NCBI RefSeq assembly: GCF_012273515.2
Contig: NZ_CP050975.2
Span: forward strand, 5,332,001 to 5,396,000
Direction: 5' to 3'
Length of the DNA: 64,000 nt
DNA from: Streptomyces sp. RPA4-2
GTDB lineage: Bacteria; Actinomycetota; Actinomycetes; Streptomycetales; Streptomycetaceae
Shown here: positions 39,445-47,676 of the stretch, piece after piece
Layout: every line of letters starts with the position of its first letter
How positions within the stretch are numbered: the stretch's first letter is position 1
Notes under the pieces: model-generated
What the model was told of the DNA's origin: nothing
The model's input: only the letters and a program-made list of their open reading frames with translations
The model's database searches: none
Made by a program: the position numbers and the translations under genes

Positions 39445-40689
39445 CTACCGCGAAGCCACCCTCTTCCGCACGCCGTACGCGGCCGCGCCGACCCCCAGTA
39501 CAGCCGCGCCCACGACCACGGAAACCCAGGGCAGGGCGAACGCGAGGGTCACGCATCCGACGAATCCCACGACCGGCACGACCCGCACCACCGGAGTCGG
39601 CCTCAATGTCCAGGCGGCCGCGTTGGCCACCGCGTAGTACGCCAGCACACCGAAGGAGGAGAAACCGATCGCACCCCGGACGTCCACCGTCGCGGCCAGC
39701 GCCGCCACCACCGCGCCCACGGCCAGCTCCGCCCGGTGCGGCACCTGGAAGCGGGGATGCACGGCGGCCAGGGCGCCCGGCAGATGACGGTCGCGGGCCA
39801 TGGCCAGCGTCGTCCGTGACACACCCAGAATCAGGGCGAGGAGGGAACCCAGCGCCGCCACGGCCGCACCCACCCGCACCACCGGCACGAGACCCGGCAC
39901 ACCGGCCGCCCGTACCGCGTCGGCGAGTGGCGCCGGAGCCTGCCCGAGGCCGTCCGGCCCCAGCACGGAAAGGACTGAGACCGCGACCGCCGCGTACACC
40001 ACCAGCGTGATGCCCAGTGCCGTGGGGATCGCGCGCGGAATGGTGCGTGCGGGATCCCGTACCTCCTCCCCGAGCGTGGCGATCCGCGCGTACCCGGCGA
40101 AGGCGAAGAACAGCAGCCCTGCCGCCTGGAGCACGCCGCCCACACCGTCGGAGACCCCGACCTGCAGCCGTCCGGCGTCGGAGGCGCCCGAGCCGAGACA
40201 TACGACCACCACGGAAGCGAGGACCGCGAGGACCACCGCCACGATCGCCCGCGTCAGCCAAGCGGACTTCTGTACGCCGCCGTAGTTCACGGCGGTGAGG
40301 GCCACCACGGCCGCGACCGCCACCGCGTGCGCCTGCTCAGGCCAGACGTACGCGCCCACGGTGAGCGCCATCGCCGCACAGGAGGCCGTCTTCCCGACGA
40401 CGAACGACCAGCCCGCCAGATACCCCCAGAAGGCCCCGAGCCGCTCACGCCCGTACACGTAGGTGCCGCCGGACGCGGGATACAGAGCGGCCAGCCGCGC
40501 CGAGGACATCGCGTTGCAGTACGCGACCACGGCGGCGACCGCGAGCCCGAGAAGCAGCCCCGAACCGGCCGCCCGTGCCGCGGGGCCGAGCGCCGCGAAG
40601 ATCCCCGCTCCGACCATCGCGCCGAGGCCGACGACCACGGCGTCCGTCGTGCCCAGCGTGCGCCGCAGAGAAGAACCGGACTGTGTCAT
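39445..40689 (-). CDS. APC-superfamily amino acid permease
   Basis: A 414-residue transporter with about twelve helices. It starts at the APC motif TTDAVVVGLGAMVGAGIFAALGPAA, in which GxGxGIF binds the substrate backbone, and carries YPASGGTYVYGRERLG. It probably imports or exchanges amino acids or polyamines across the membrane. The frame extends upstream, but ATG 40689 (MTQSGSSLRRTLG) is the family-typical start. The gene is divergent from glsB with about 170 bp between. Confidence 0.9.
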   Translation of the reverse strand: MTQSGSSLRRTLGTTDAVVVGLGAMVGAGIFAALGPAARAAGSGLLLGLAVAAVVAYCNAMSSARLAALYPASGGTYVYGRERLGAFWGYLAGWSFVVGKTASCAAMALTVGAYVWPEQAHAVAVAAVVALTAVNYGGVQKSAWLTRAIVAVVLAVLASVVVVCLGSGASDAGRLQVGVSDGVGGVLQAAGLLFFAFAGYARIATLGEEVRDPARTIPRAIPTALGITLVVYAAVAVSVLSVLGPDGLGQAPAPLADAVRAAGVPGLVPVVRVGAAVAALGSLLALILGVSRTTLAMARDRHLPGALAAVHPRFQVPHRAELAVGAVVAALAATVDVRGAIGFSSFGVLAYYAVANAAAWTLRPTPVVRVVPVVGFVGCVTLAFALPWVSVVVGAAVLGVGAAAYGVRKRVASR

Positions 40690-40862
40690 GTGCCGCACCC
40701 TATTGATCGTTGCAACCACCCGGCGCCGACCAGGCGTCCTGCCTGGTAACGCGCCACGAACACCGGTATCCACCACCGACTGCTCGAAGTGGAAGGCATG
40801 GACATGGCCAGGCCGGAGCAGGAGGACAGCACAGGCACAGCGCGGAGAGGCAGGTTCAGGGC

Positions 40863-41129
40863 ATGAGCATCATCAGCTGGATCATTCTGGGACTGTTGGC
40901 CGGAGCCATCGCCAAATTCCTGCTGCCGGGCCGTGACCCGGGCGGTTTCATCGGCACGACCCTCATCGGGGTCACGGGGGCATTCCTGGGCGGCTGGATA
41001 TCCGCGCGCTGGTTGGACCACCCGGTCAGCAAGCACTTCTACGACGGTGCCACGTGGGCGGCGGCGATCGGCGGCTCGCTCGTCCTGCTGATCCTCTACC
41101 GCATCCTGTTCGGCGACTCGCGCCGCTGA
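40863..41129 (+). CDS. GlsB/YeaQ/YmgE-family membrane protein
   Basis: An 88-residue protein with three predicted helices. SWIILGLLAGAIAKFLLPGRDPGGFIGTTLIGVTGAFLGGW shows the Gly-rich family core (part: GLLAGAIAKFLLPGRDPGG). The group is stress-associated, with unclear molecular function. A symmetrical terminator lies between it and yajQ. Confidence 0.9.
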   Translation: MSIISWIILGLLAGAIAKFLLPGRDPGGFIGTTLIGVTGAFLGGWISARWLDHPVSKHFYDGATWAAAIGGSLVLLILYRILFGDSRR

Positions 41130-41162
41130 CCGCGCATCCCTGAGGCCGCGGCCGGCAGACGC

Positions 41163-41193
41163 GAAGGGTGGGCACTCCGGGCGCCCACCCTTC
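41163..41193. terminator. Bidirectional terminator, glsB/yajQ
   Basis: GAAGGGTGGGC pairs with GCCCACCCTTC across a short loop. The genes on either side converge, so it could stop both. Confidence 0.75.
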
Positions 41194-41237
41194 CTCGTAC
41201 ACACGGTCGCACGCGCCGCAGCGCAACGGACCGACGA

Positions 41238-41726
41238 CTACCGGTAGTTCACGTACTGCAGCGCGAATTCGAAGTCCTTGCCCTTGAGCAGGGCCTGGAC
41301 GGCCTGCAGGTCGTCACGGCTCTTCGAGGTGACACGCAGCTCGTCACCCTGCACCTGAGCCTTCACGCCCTTCGGGCCCTCATCGCGGATGATCTTTGCC
41401 ACCTTCTTCGCGTTCTCCTGGGAGATGCCCTCCTCGATCGACGCGAAGATCTTGTACTCCTTGCCGGAGAGCTGCGGCTCACCGGCGTCCAGCGACTTCA
41501 GCGAGATGCCGCGCTTGATCAGCTTGGTCTCGAACACGTCGAGGACGGCCTTCACCCGCTCCTCGGAGTTCGCCTCCATGAGGATCTTCTCGCCGGACCA
41601 GGAGATGGCGGCACCGACGTTCTTGAAGTCGTAGCGCTGCGAGATCTCCTTGGCGGTCTGGTTGAGGGCGTTGTCGACCTCCTGCCGCTCGACCTTCGAG
41701 ACGATGTCGAAACTGGAGTCGGCCAT
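41238..41726 (-). CDS. YajQ-family nucleotide-binding protein
   Basis: A 162-residue YajQ/DUF520 protein. [33 protein letters not shown] opens it (part: [15 protein letters not shown]), with two ferredoxin-like halves ending [15 protein letters not shown]. The family binds nucleotides; some members bind c-di-GMP. ATG 41726 gives the standard length. The tRNA-Tyr gene lies about 200 bp upstream on the opposite strand. Confidence 0.93.
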   Translation of the reverse strand: MADSSFDIVSKVERQEVDNALNQTAKEISQRYDFKNVGAAISWSGEKILMEANSEERVKAVLDVFETKLIKRGISLKSLDAGEPQLSGKEYKIFASIEEGISQENAKKVAKIIRDEGPKGVKAQVQGDELRVTSKSRDDLQAVQALLKGKDFEFALQYVNYR

Positions 41727-41927
41727 GTCCTGTGGCTCCTTGTATCGGGGTGCGTAGGGGCGGCCGTCGAGCCCGGCGTAGGCCCCCGGCCGCATCCGCA
41801 TAAGCCTAGTCACCCGCTCCCCTTCGAGCGCAGATCAATCGGGTGGCGGAGCACCCCTGGGCATCAGGTATCGTTTACGTCGTTGCCAGAGAGCACCGCC
41901 GAAAAGCGGTCTCAGGGCAGCGACCCC

Positions 41928-42009
41928 GGCGGTGTGCCCGAGCGGCCAAAGGGAGCAGACTGTAAATCTGCCGGCTCAGCCTTCCCAGGTTCGAATCCTG
42001 GCGCCGCCA
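41928..42009 (+). tRNA. tRNA-Tyr (GTA)
   Basis: An 82-nt class II tRNA with a long variable arm. The acceptor stem GGCGGTG pairs with CGCCGCC with one G-T pair. The anticodon loop reads CTGTAAA, anticodon GTA. The TTCGAAT T-loop is present. No CCA is encoded. In S. coelicolor a tRNA-Tyr gene is the SLP1 attachment site; no integrase is next to it here. Confidence 0.95.
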
Positions 42010-42018
42010 CATGAAGGT

Positions 42019-42062
42019 AAACCCCCTCTGATTTGCGTTGACGCAGATCGGAGGGGGTTTCT
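42019..42062 (+). terminator. Terminator after tRNA-Tyr
   Basis: AAACCCCCTC and GAGGGGGTTT form a strong stem, followed by a T-rich TTTC, 10 bp after the tRNA. Confidence 0.8.
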
Positions 42063-42200
42063 TCGTTGTCGGGCCTATGCGCTTGCCGAGGCTGTTCTCG
42101 GTACGACGGCTGGGGTGTGCTCCAGGGCTGGGGCAGGGCAGTGACGGGCCGGGGCATGTGGGGGAGGGCGCGCCGGGTGTCGCGAGGGCACACTGATCTC

Positions 42201-42413
42201 ATGTCGTCGCGTCGCAGGAACTGCCCCGAGTGCCGCCGGGAGATCGCCGTTGTCGCCGGACGGTTCGCCCGGCACGATCCGCCGGGCGCGCGCGGAAACG
42301 GGGAACTGGTCTCGTGTCCCGGGTCGCGCAGGCAGGCGCAGTTGGGGGCCGCACAGCCGGCCCTGGACGGATACGTCGTCGCGGAGTTCCCCGGTCAGCT
42401 CCCGCTGTTCTGA
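42201..42413 (+). CDS. Small zinc-ribbon-like hypothetical protein
   Basis: A 70-residue protein that I do not recognise by name. It has CPECRREI near the start and a later SCPGSR, giving a possible C-x2-C...C zinc site, and ends EFPGQLPLF. The codon composition is strongly high-GC3 and it starts at ATG 42201 without a strong ribosome site. It stands alone between tRNA-Tyr and an SDR gene. Confidence 0.6.
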   Translation: MSSRRRNCPECRREIAVVAGRFARHDPPGARGNGELVSCPGSRRQAQLGAAQPALDGYVVAEFPGQLPLF

Positions 42414-42609
42414 ACGGTTCGGTTCCGGCCCCGCGCGGCCGACACCCTGACGGCGACCGGGGACACCGGGACAACCGGGACAGGAGACCAGCTTCCCGTC
42501 CCGGTTCCGCGTCCCGGTTCCGCGCCCCGAATCCCTGTCCGAGATCCCCGTCCCGGTTCCGCGGCCCGGATCCCTGTCTCGAAGCCCTGTCCCAGATGCG
42601 CGGACGCGG

Positions 42610-43266
42610 TCAGTTCCCCGCCACCGACTTGACCGACACCGAGACAGGCGTCGAACCGCTGATCAGTTCCAAGGTCAGGCCGGCCGTCGCCGGTGTGTCC
42701 ACCAGCTCCGCGAGGACGGCCGCGACGTCGTCGCGCGGAACCGTGCCACGGCCGGTCGAGGCCTCCAGGCGTACGAGGCCTGTTCCGGCGTCGTCGATCA
42801 GGCCGCCGGGACGCAGGATCGTCCACTCCAGGGCCGTACGGCCGCGTACGTACTCGTCGGCCTCGCCCTTGGCGCGCAGGTACACGTCGAACACGTCGTC
42901 GCCCTGATGGGACGGGTCCGCGCCCATGGAGGACACGACCACGTAGCGCCGTACACCCGCCTGCTCCGCCGCGTCCGCGAACAGGACCGCGGCGCCGCGG
43001 TCCACCGTGTCCTTGCGGGCCGCGCCGCTGCCCGGCCCCGCGCCCGCCGCGAAGACGGCCGCGTCCGCACCCCGCAGATGCGCGGCGACCTCCTTCACCG
43101 AGGCCGATTCCAGATCGCACAGAACCGGTTCGGCACCGGCCGCCCGCAGATCGTCGCCCTGCTCGGCGCGGCGGATGATCCCCGCGACCTCGTCACCGCG
43201 TGCGGCGAGCAGGCGCTCCAGCCGCAGCGCGATCTGACCATGACCTCCAGCGATGACAATGCGCAT
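42610..43266 (-). CDS. SDR/NmrA-like NAD(P)-binding protein
   Basis: A 218-residue Rossmann protein starting MRIVIAGGHGQIALRLERLL, with the glycine-rich loop at 7-12. VFAAGAGPGSG, YVVVSSMGAD and WTILRPGGLIDDAGTG are the blocks of atypical SDRs such as NAD-dependent epimerase/NmrA proteins. The catalytic Tyr-x3-Lys is replaced by YLRAKGEAD. The role is unknown; the gene is monocistronic. The region 42440-42600 downstream contains degenerate CCCGGTTCCG repeats. Confidence 0.87.
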   Translation of the reverse strand: MRIVIAGGHGQIALRLERLLAARGDEVAGIIRRAEQGDDLRAAGAEPVLCDLESASVKEVAAHLRGADAAVFAAGAGPGSGAARKDTVDRGAAVLFADAAEQAGVRRYVVVSSMGADPSHQGDDVFDVYLRAKGEADEYVRGRTALEWTILRPGGLIDDAGTGLVRLEASTGRGTVPRDDVAAVLAELVDTPATAGLTLELISGSTPVSVSVKSVAGN

Positions 43267-43475
43267 GTTTCCGACCGTACGCCCGGACGCACGCGTTCGC
43301 CGCATGACCTGTGGACAACTCACCGGTCACGAGAGTGATCTTGCGAACGAGTGATCGGACGCGGGAGTGGACGGGCCTTTTCCGCTTCTCAACTCTCGTC
43401 TCTCGTGTCTCGCGTCCCGATTCCCAACGCACGCCCAGCGGACGGCTTCTGAGGGTCCGGAAGGCCGAGAGCCAC

Positions 43476-44729
43476 TCAAGAGGGATCCCCGTAGCCCTGC
43501 CGTGGCAGGTCCAGGCCCACCACCGAGTCGCAGTACTCACGCACAGCGCTGGTCCGCGCCACCACGCGCCCCCGGTGCACCACGATCCGGCTGTACGAGA
43601 GCGACAGCGCTCCCGCGAGCCCGTCGCCGCGCACCGCGAGCAACTCGGCCGGGAATCCCGCCTCCACGCGCACCTCGGGCAGCCCGAGCGCGCACCGCGC
43701 CCCGGAACTCACGGCGTCGTAGGCGTCCTCGGGGCGCAGCCCGTACCGCGAGGCCAGCAGGTACGCCGTGTCCAGGGGGTCCCCGCGACCCACCGGGTTC
43801 GCCACGTCCCGCAGGGCGCCGCCGCCCGCCACGACCCGTACTCCGGCGGCCCGTAACAGCCGTACCGGGGCCGTCCCGCGACGCTCCGAACCCCCGCAGC
43901 CGCCCTGCGGCAGGCACACCACGGTGACGCCCGCTGCGGCGAGTTGGTCGGCCGCCAGGGCGGCCGCCTCGGCGTGCAGCCGGCCGAGCCCGGCGCACGG
44001 GCTCAGCGTCACCCCGGACCGCAGCCCGCCCGCCATCGCCGCGAGCCGCCCGAGCCGGGCGGGGTCGGTGGCGTCCGTGTGCAGGTCGACCGGGCAGCCG
44101 TACTCGGAGGCGAGTTCCAGGACCGCCTCCACGTACCCCGTCGGATCGGGGTCGGCGTCCGGGCAGCCGCCCACCACCGAGGCGCCCATCTTCACGGCGT
44201 CCCGCAGCATCGCGAGACCGTCGGCCCCGGCGATCCCGCTGAGTACGCGCGGCATCGCCACCACCGACAGTTCGGTGAGCCCTCGCAGTGCCCGCCGTGC
44301 CTGGAGCACCGCGTCCAGTGCGCCGAGCCCCTGTACGTCGCCGACGCGCACGTGCGAGCGCAGCGCCGTCGCCCCGTGCGCGAGCTGCAGCAACGCGGCC
44401 TCGGTGGCCCGGCGCTGGACCTCGTGCGGGTCGTACGAGACGGGGCCGTCGCCCTCGGCCGTCAGGGCCGTGTCGCCGTGTGCGTGGGGTTCGGCGGGGG
44501 CAGGCAGGAGCAGATGGCCACCGAGGTCCACCTTCGGGGTCCGCGCCCCGGAGGACTCCGTCGCCAGGCTGCCCGCGGTGCCGACCGCCTCGATGCGCCC
44601 GCCGCCGAGCCGTACGTCCACGGTCCGGCCGTCGGTGAGCCGCGCTCCGCACAGCAGCAGGGTGGCGGTGTCGGTCCGACCGCAAGGGGAGGACGAGGAG
44701 TGGGGCGGCTGCGACTGGCTGTCGGGCAT
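43476..44729 (-). CDS. Amidohydrolase (cytosine deaminase-like)
   Basis: A 417-residue protein of the amidohydrolase superfamily. The N-terminal small beta-domain precedes HAHGDTAL (the first HxH metal pair, in EPHAHGDTA) near 85. CPVDLHTDATD holds the third His. SPCAGLGRL sits where deaminases usually have SH, so one metal-ligand His is absent. GALRDVANPVGRGDPL carries the late Asp region. The start ATG 44729 has AGGAG upstream. Deamination of a pyrimidine-like ring is the family guess; the missing His argues for altered or lost activity. Confidence 0.8.
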   Translation of the reverse strand: MPDSQSQPPHSSSSPCGRTDTATLLLCGARLTDGRTVDVRLGGGRIEAVGTAGSLATESSGARTPKVDLGGHLLLPAPAEPHAHGDTALTAEGDGPVSYDPHEVQRRATEAALLQLAHGATALRSHVRVGDVQGLGALDAVLQARRALRGLTELSVVAMPRVLSGIAGADGLAMLRDAVKMGASVVGGCPDADPDPTGYVEAVLELASEYGCPVDLHTDATDPARLGRLAAMAGGLRSGVTLSPCAGLGRLHAEAAALAADQLAAAGVTVVCLPQGGCGGSERRGTAPVRLLRAAGVRVVAGGGALRDVANPVGRGDPLDTAYLLASRYGLRPEDAYDAVSSGARCALGLPEVRVEAGFPAELLAVRGDGLAGALSLSYSRIVVHRGRVVARTSAVREYCDSVVGLDLPRQGYGDPS

Positions 44730-45117
44730 CGCGCTCCTGGGGCTCGGGGGCGACCGCGGGGAGTCGGTTGCGGAGAGTGCTGTTGGGGGACGCTGGAGTG
44801 ACGGAGAGTAGCCGGTCAAGATCACGCGGTGTGGGTCGAGCCTAGGGTGGCGATCCGTCCTCATCGGGGAGGAGCGCAATAGTCGTACCGGTGTGGTCCG
44901 TCGCTCGGGAGAGGGCCCCGGACCTGGGGATGCGTCGTGACGCAGGGGGCGCGAGGTCCGTGTGTCGCGGATGTGGCGCACCGTCCGCGAGGGGCGTGAG
45001 GAACGGGTGGGATGCGGGCCGGTGAGCGGTCGGCAAGCGGTGGGGAACAGGCCGGGGCGGGTGCCGCGAAACGGATTTGGGCGATCGGCGGGCGAGCGTG
45101 TAATGTCTTCATCGCTC
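44730..45117. other. Intergenic, no supported gene
   Basis: About 390 bp before the tRNA cluster. It holds the amidohydrolase promoter on one side and the tRNA promoter on the other. Minus-strand open frames here are composition artefacts with no motifs. Confidence 0.5.
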
Positions 45118-45190
45118 GCCCCAATAGCTCAGTCGGTAGAGCGTCTCCATGGTAAGGAGAAGGTCTACGGTTCGATTCCGTATTGGGGCT
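45118..45190 (+). tRNA. tRNA-Thr (GGT)
   Basis: A 73-nt tRNA. Acceptor GCCCCAA pairs with TTGGGGC. The anticodon stem TCTCC/GGAGA encloses ATGGTAA, anticodon GGT. D-loop AGTCGGTAG and T-loop TTCGATT are normal. No CCA is encoded. Confidence 0.93.
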
Positions 45191-45236
45191 CTGGTGTGGG
45201 AGGTCCCCGTCGCAAGGCGGGGTCCGATCGCATCAC

Positions 45237-45309
45237 AGCGGTGTAGCTCAGTCGGTAGAGCAAGCGGCTCATAATCGCTGTGTCACCGGTTCAAGTCCGG
45301 TCACCGCTA
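45237..45309 (+). tRNA. tRNA-Met (CAT, elongator)
   Basis: A 73-nt tRNA. Acceptor AGCGGTG pairs with CACCGCT. The anticodon loop is CTCATAA, anticodon CAT. The fully paired first base pair (A-T) points to the elongator rather than initiator type. It sits 46 bp after tRNA-Thr and ~100 bp before rpmG, probably one transcript. Confidence 0.92.
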
Positions 45310-45405
45310 CAGACAGTAGCCGATTGTGGGGTCGGTCCTTCGATCGGCTACTCTTCTATGCGTTAAACGTCTTAATGTCCCATCCGTTCGTCAAGGAGCA
45401 CTCCT

Positions 45406-45570
45406 GTGGCTGCCACCGACGTCCGCCCGAAGATCACGCTGGCCTGCGTGGAGTGCAAGGAGCGGAACTACATCACCAAGAAGAACCGGCGTAACGACCC
45501 GGACCGACTGGAGATGAAGAAGCACTGCCCGCGTTGCAACGCGCACACCGCGCACCGCGAAACGCGATAA
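45406..45570 (+). CDS. rpmG: 50S ribosomal protein L33
   Basis: A 54-residue L33 of the zinc-binding (C+) type: [36 protein letters not shown], with CxxC pairs CVEC and CPRC. GTG 45406 has AAGGAG about 8 bp upstream. The presence of cysteines marks the zinc form, which in actinobacteria is replaced by a cysteine-free paralog under zinc limitation; the paralog is not in this window. Confidence 0.95.
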   Translation: MAATDVRPKITLACVECKERNYITKKNRRNDPDRLEMKKHCPRCNAHTAHRETR

Positions 45571-45585
45571 TTTCAGGCTCGTACA

Positions 45586-45617
45586 CGAGGCCGTCCCCAG
45601 TAACGGGGGCGGCCTCG
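45586..45617 (+). terminator. Terminator after rpmG
   Basis: GAGGCCGTCCCC and GGGGGCGGCCTC form a near-perfect stem, 16 bp after the rpmG stop. No strong T tract follows, as is usual in Streptomyces. Confidence 0.75.
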
Positions 45618-45770
45618 CGTCGTTCACCGGTCGGATGCCGGGCGTGTCGAACGCCCGGCGCCGGCCTCCGGCCAGGCCCGCGTGCCGTAGCGACGGCGCC
45701 GGACACCGGCCGGGATCCGCTGCACCGCGGCAGATGCCGCACCGGCTGAAAACCAGGAGGTTCCGGGCCC

Positions 45771-46217
45771 ATGGCGCTCGACCAGTCCTTCGTGGGGCGG
45801 TCCTACCCGCCCACCGAGCCCTATGAGGTGGGGCGGGAGAAGATCCGCGAATTCGCGGAGGCCGTGGGGGACACCAACCCGGTGTACACGGACCCGGAAG
45901 CCGCCAAGGCGCTCGGGCACGCCGATGTGATCGCCCCCCCGACCTTCGTGTTCGCCATCACCTTCAAGGCCGCGGGGCAGGTCGTCGAGGACCCCCAACT
46001 GGGTCTCGACTACAGCCGCGTGGTGCACGGTGACCAGAAGTTCGCCTACACCCGCCCAGTGCGCGCGGGTGACCGGCTCACGGTCACCTCGACCATCGAG
46101 GCGATCAAGTCCATGGCCGGCAACGACATCCTGGACATCCGGGGTGAGGTCCACGACGAGACGGGCGAGCACGTGGTGACGGCCATCACCAAACTCGTGG
46201 CGCGGGCGGAGGGCTGA
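45771..46217 (+). CDS. MaoC-like (FAS1-type) hydratase subunit
   Basis: A 148-residue hotdog-fold protein matching HadA/HadC-type (R)-specific 3-hydroxyacyl dehydratase subunits. EFAEAVGDTNPVYTDPEAAKALGHADVIAPPTF shows the D-x4-H-like active region (part: AVGDTNPVYTD). It starts 2 bp before the second MaoC protein, with AGGAGG 10 bp upstream. The pair probably makes a heterodimeric dehydratase acting on fatty acyl or related thioesters. Confidence 0.88.
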   Translation: MALDQSFVGRSYPPTEPYEVGREKIREFAEAVGDTNPVYTDPEAAKALGHADVIAPPTFVFAITFKAAGQVVEDPQLGLDYSRVVHGDQKFAYTRPVRAGDRLTVTSTIEAIKSMAGNDILDIRGEVHDETGEHVVTAITKLVARAEG

Positions 46218-46219
46218 TC

Positions 46220-46648
46220 ATGGCGGCGAAGATTACCTACGGTGATGTCGAGGTCGGTACGGAGCTGCCGCCCCAGACCTTCCCCGTGACTCGCGCCACA
46301 CTCGTGCGGTACGCGGGCGCCTCCGGGGACTTCAACCCGATTCACTGGAACGAGAAGTTCGCGGTCGAGGTCGGTCTCCCCGACGTCATCGCGCACGGCA
46401 TGTTCACCATGGCCGAGGCGATCCGCGTCGTCACCGACTGGGTCGGCGACCCGGGCGCGGTGCTCGAGTACGGGGTGCGGTTCACCAAGCCCGTCGTCGT
46501 GCCGAACGACGACAAGGGGGCGACCGTCGAGGTCAGCGCCAAGGTCGCGGCCAAGCTGGACGACAACACCGTCCGCGTCGACCTCACCGCGACGAGCGCG
46601 GGCCAGAAGGTCCTGGGCATGTCGCGAGCGGTCGTGCGACTGGCCTGA
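46220..46648 (+). CDS. MaoC-family hydratase subunit
   Basis: A 142-residue hotdog hydratase carrying the catalytic hydratase-2 motif YAGASGDFNPIHWNEKFA, whose Asp and His are the catalytic pair, and the HGMFTMAEAIRVV helix. It partners the preceding MaoC-like subunit, 2 bp away, in an HadAB-like enzyme. A CAACCGG tandem array and a hairpin follow 50 bp downstream. Confidence 0.9.
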   Translation: MAAKITYGDVEVGTELPPQTFPVTRATLVRYAGASGDFNPIHWNEKFAVEVGLPDVIAHGMFTMAEAIRVVTDWVGDPGAVLEYGVRFTKPVVVPNDDKGATVEVSAKVAAKLDDNTVRVDLTATSAGQKVLGMSRAVVRLA

Positions 46649-46698
46649 CGGCGGGTCGTGCGGCCGGTTCGGTTTCGGTGGCGGCCCGTGTGTCCAGG

Positions 46699-46775
46699 CA
46701 ACCGGCAACCGGCAACCGGCAACCGGCAACCGGCAACCGGCAACCGGCAACCGGCAACCGGCAACCAGTAACCGG
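46699..46775. repeat. Tandem 7-bp CAACCGG array
   Basis: Nine perfect CAACCGG units (46699-46761) and two imperfect ones. It lies just 3' of the hydratase pair and 5' of a hairpin terminator. Period 7 is unlike codon periodicity, so it is not coding. Confidence 0.9.
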
Positions 46776-46780
46776 CAGCG

Positions 46781-46815
46781 GTAAGGGGCGTCCGTCCATG
46801 GCGGACGCCCCTTAC
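46781..46815 (+). terminator. Terminator after the hydratase pair
   Basis: GTAAGGGGCGTCCG and CGGACGCCCCTTAC are a perfect 14-bp stem with a 7-nt loop, downstream of the CAACCGG array. Confidence 0.8.
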
Positions 46816-46972
46816 GCGTCCTCACCAGCGCGCCTCACCATGCGGCGCACGGCCCCACCGCTCAGCTCACGGCCCCCACCGCGCAGCCCGGCACGCCCCC
46901 GCGCGCCTCACGCCACGCCCCACGAGCCCCTGAGGACACGTTCCGCCCCATTCTCAGAACCCTCTTGACGTA

Positions 46973-46992
46973 GTTAGTGATTGAGTACTAAC
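46973..46992. promoter_or_regulatory. TetR operator 1 with promoter
   Basis: GTTAGT-N8-ACTAAC, a perfect 6-bp inverted repeat, lies 9-28 bp upstream of the TetR start. A -35-like TTGACG at 46965 precedes it, so binding would cover the promoter (the -10 could be TACTAA). The same site occurs upstream of the MFS gene. Confidence 0.8.
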
Positions 46993-47000
46993 TTTCTCGC

Positions 47001-47579
47001 ATGGTCAGGATGAGCGCAGAGGACAGGCGCGAAAGCGTCATCCGCGCGGCGATCGGCGAGTTCGCCCGCGGCGGCTACTACGGCACCTCCACCGAGGCGA
47101 TCGCCAAGCGTGTGGGCGTCTCGCAGCCGTACCTCTTCCGGCTCTTCCCGGGCAAGAAGGCGATCTTCCTCGCGGCGGCCGAACGCTGCCTCGAGGACAT
47201 CCGCCGCACCTTCGAGGAGGCCTCCGAGGGGCTGGAGGGCGAGGAGGCCCTGCACTCCATGGCGACCGCGTACACACGGGTCATCGCGGAGCACCCGGAG
47301 CGGCTGCTCATGCAGATGCAGACGTACACCGCGGTGGCGGCCGCCGAGGAGGCCGGTGACCGGGAGTTCGGCGAGGCGGTGCGGAGCGGCTGGACGCGAC
47401 TGTGGGACACGGTCCATCTGCCGCTCGGTGCCGACGTGGGTGAGACGACGAACTTCCTTGCGTACGGGATGCTCATCAACTGCTTCGTGGCCATGGGGTT
47501 TCCGGCCGGCCACCGGGTCTGGGAAGGGATCTATCCGGAGGCGCGAGTGGCCGGGCGCGCCGGGGTTTCGGGCGGATAG
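47001..47579 (+). CDS. TetR-family transcriptional repressor
   Basis: A 192-residue repressor. The helix-turn-helix is in RESVIRAAIGEFARGGYYGTSTEAIAKRVGVSQPYLFRLFPGKKAIF (part: STEAIAKRVGVSQPYLFRLF). The C-terminal ligand domain is helical. Start ATG 47001; the leader is only ~10 bp, with the operator directly upstream, so it may be poorly led or start at an internal codon. It lies upstream of an MFS exporter that carries the same operator, so it probably represses both itself and the pump. Confidence 0.9.
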   Translation: MVRMSAEDRRESVIRAAIGEFARGGYYGTSTEAIAKRVGVSQPYLFRLFPGKKAIFLAAAERCLEDIRRTFEEASEGLEGEEALHSMATAYTRVIAEHPERLLMQMQTYTAVAAAEEAGDREFGEAVRSGWTRLWDTVHLPLGADVGETTNFLAYGMLINCFVAMGFPAGHRVWEGIYPEARVAGRAGVSGG

Positions 47580-47626
47580 ACGTTCATCGGGAAGGCGGCG
47601 GGGCTCGCCTTTTCATGAGCGCGAAA

Positions 47627-47646
47627 GTTAGTCATCAATAACTAAT
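47627..47646. promoter_or_regulatory. TetR operator 2, upstream of MFS pump
   Basis: GTTAGT-N8-ACTAAT, with the same half-site and 8-bp spacing as operator 1, 31 bp upstream of the pump ATG. One base differs in the right half-site. Twin sites strongly suggest control by the adjacent TetR protein. Confidence 0.8.
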
Positions 47647-47676
47647 CAACTCGAGTGAATCACTCTTGGGGGAGCG

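Noticed and set aside
41928..44729. A mobile island next to tRNA-Tyr
   Set aside because: No integrase, direct-repeat of the tRNA 3' end, or atypical base composition is seen.
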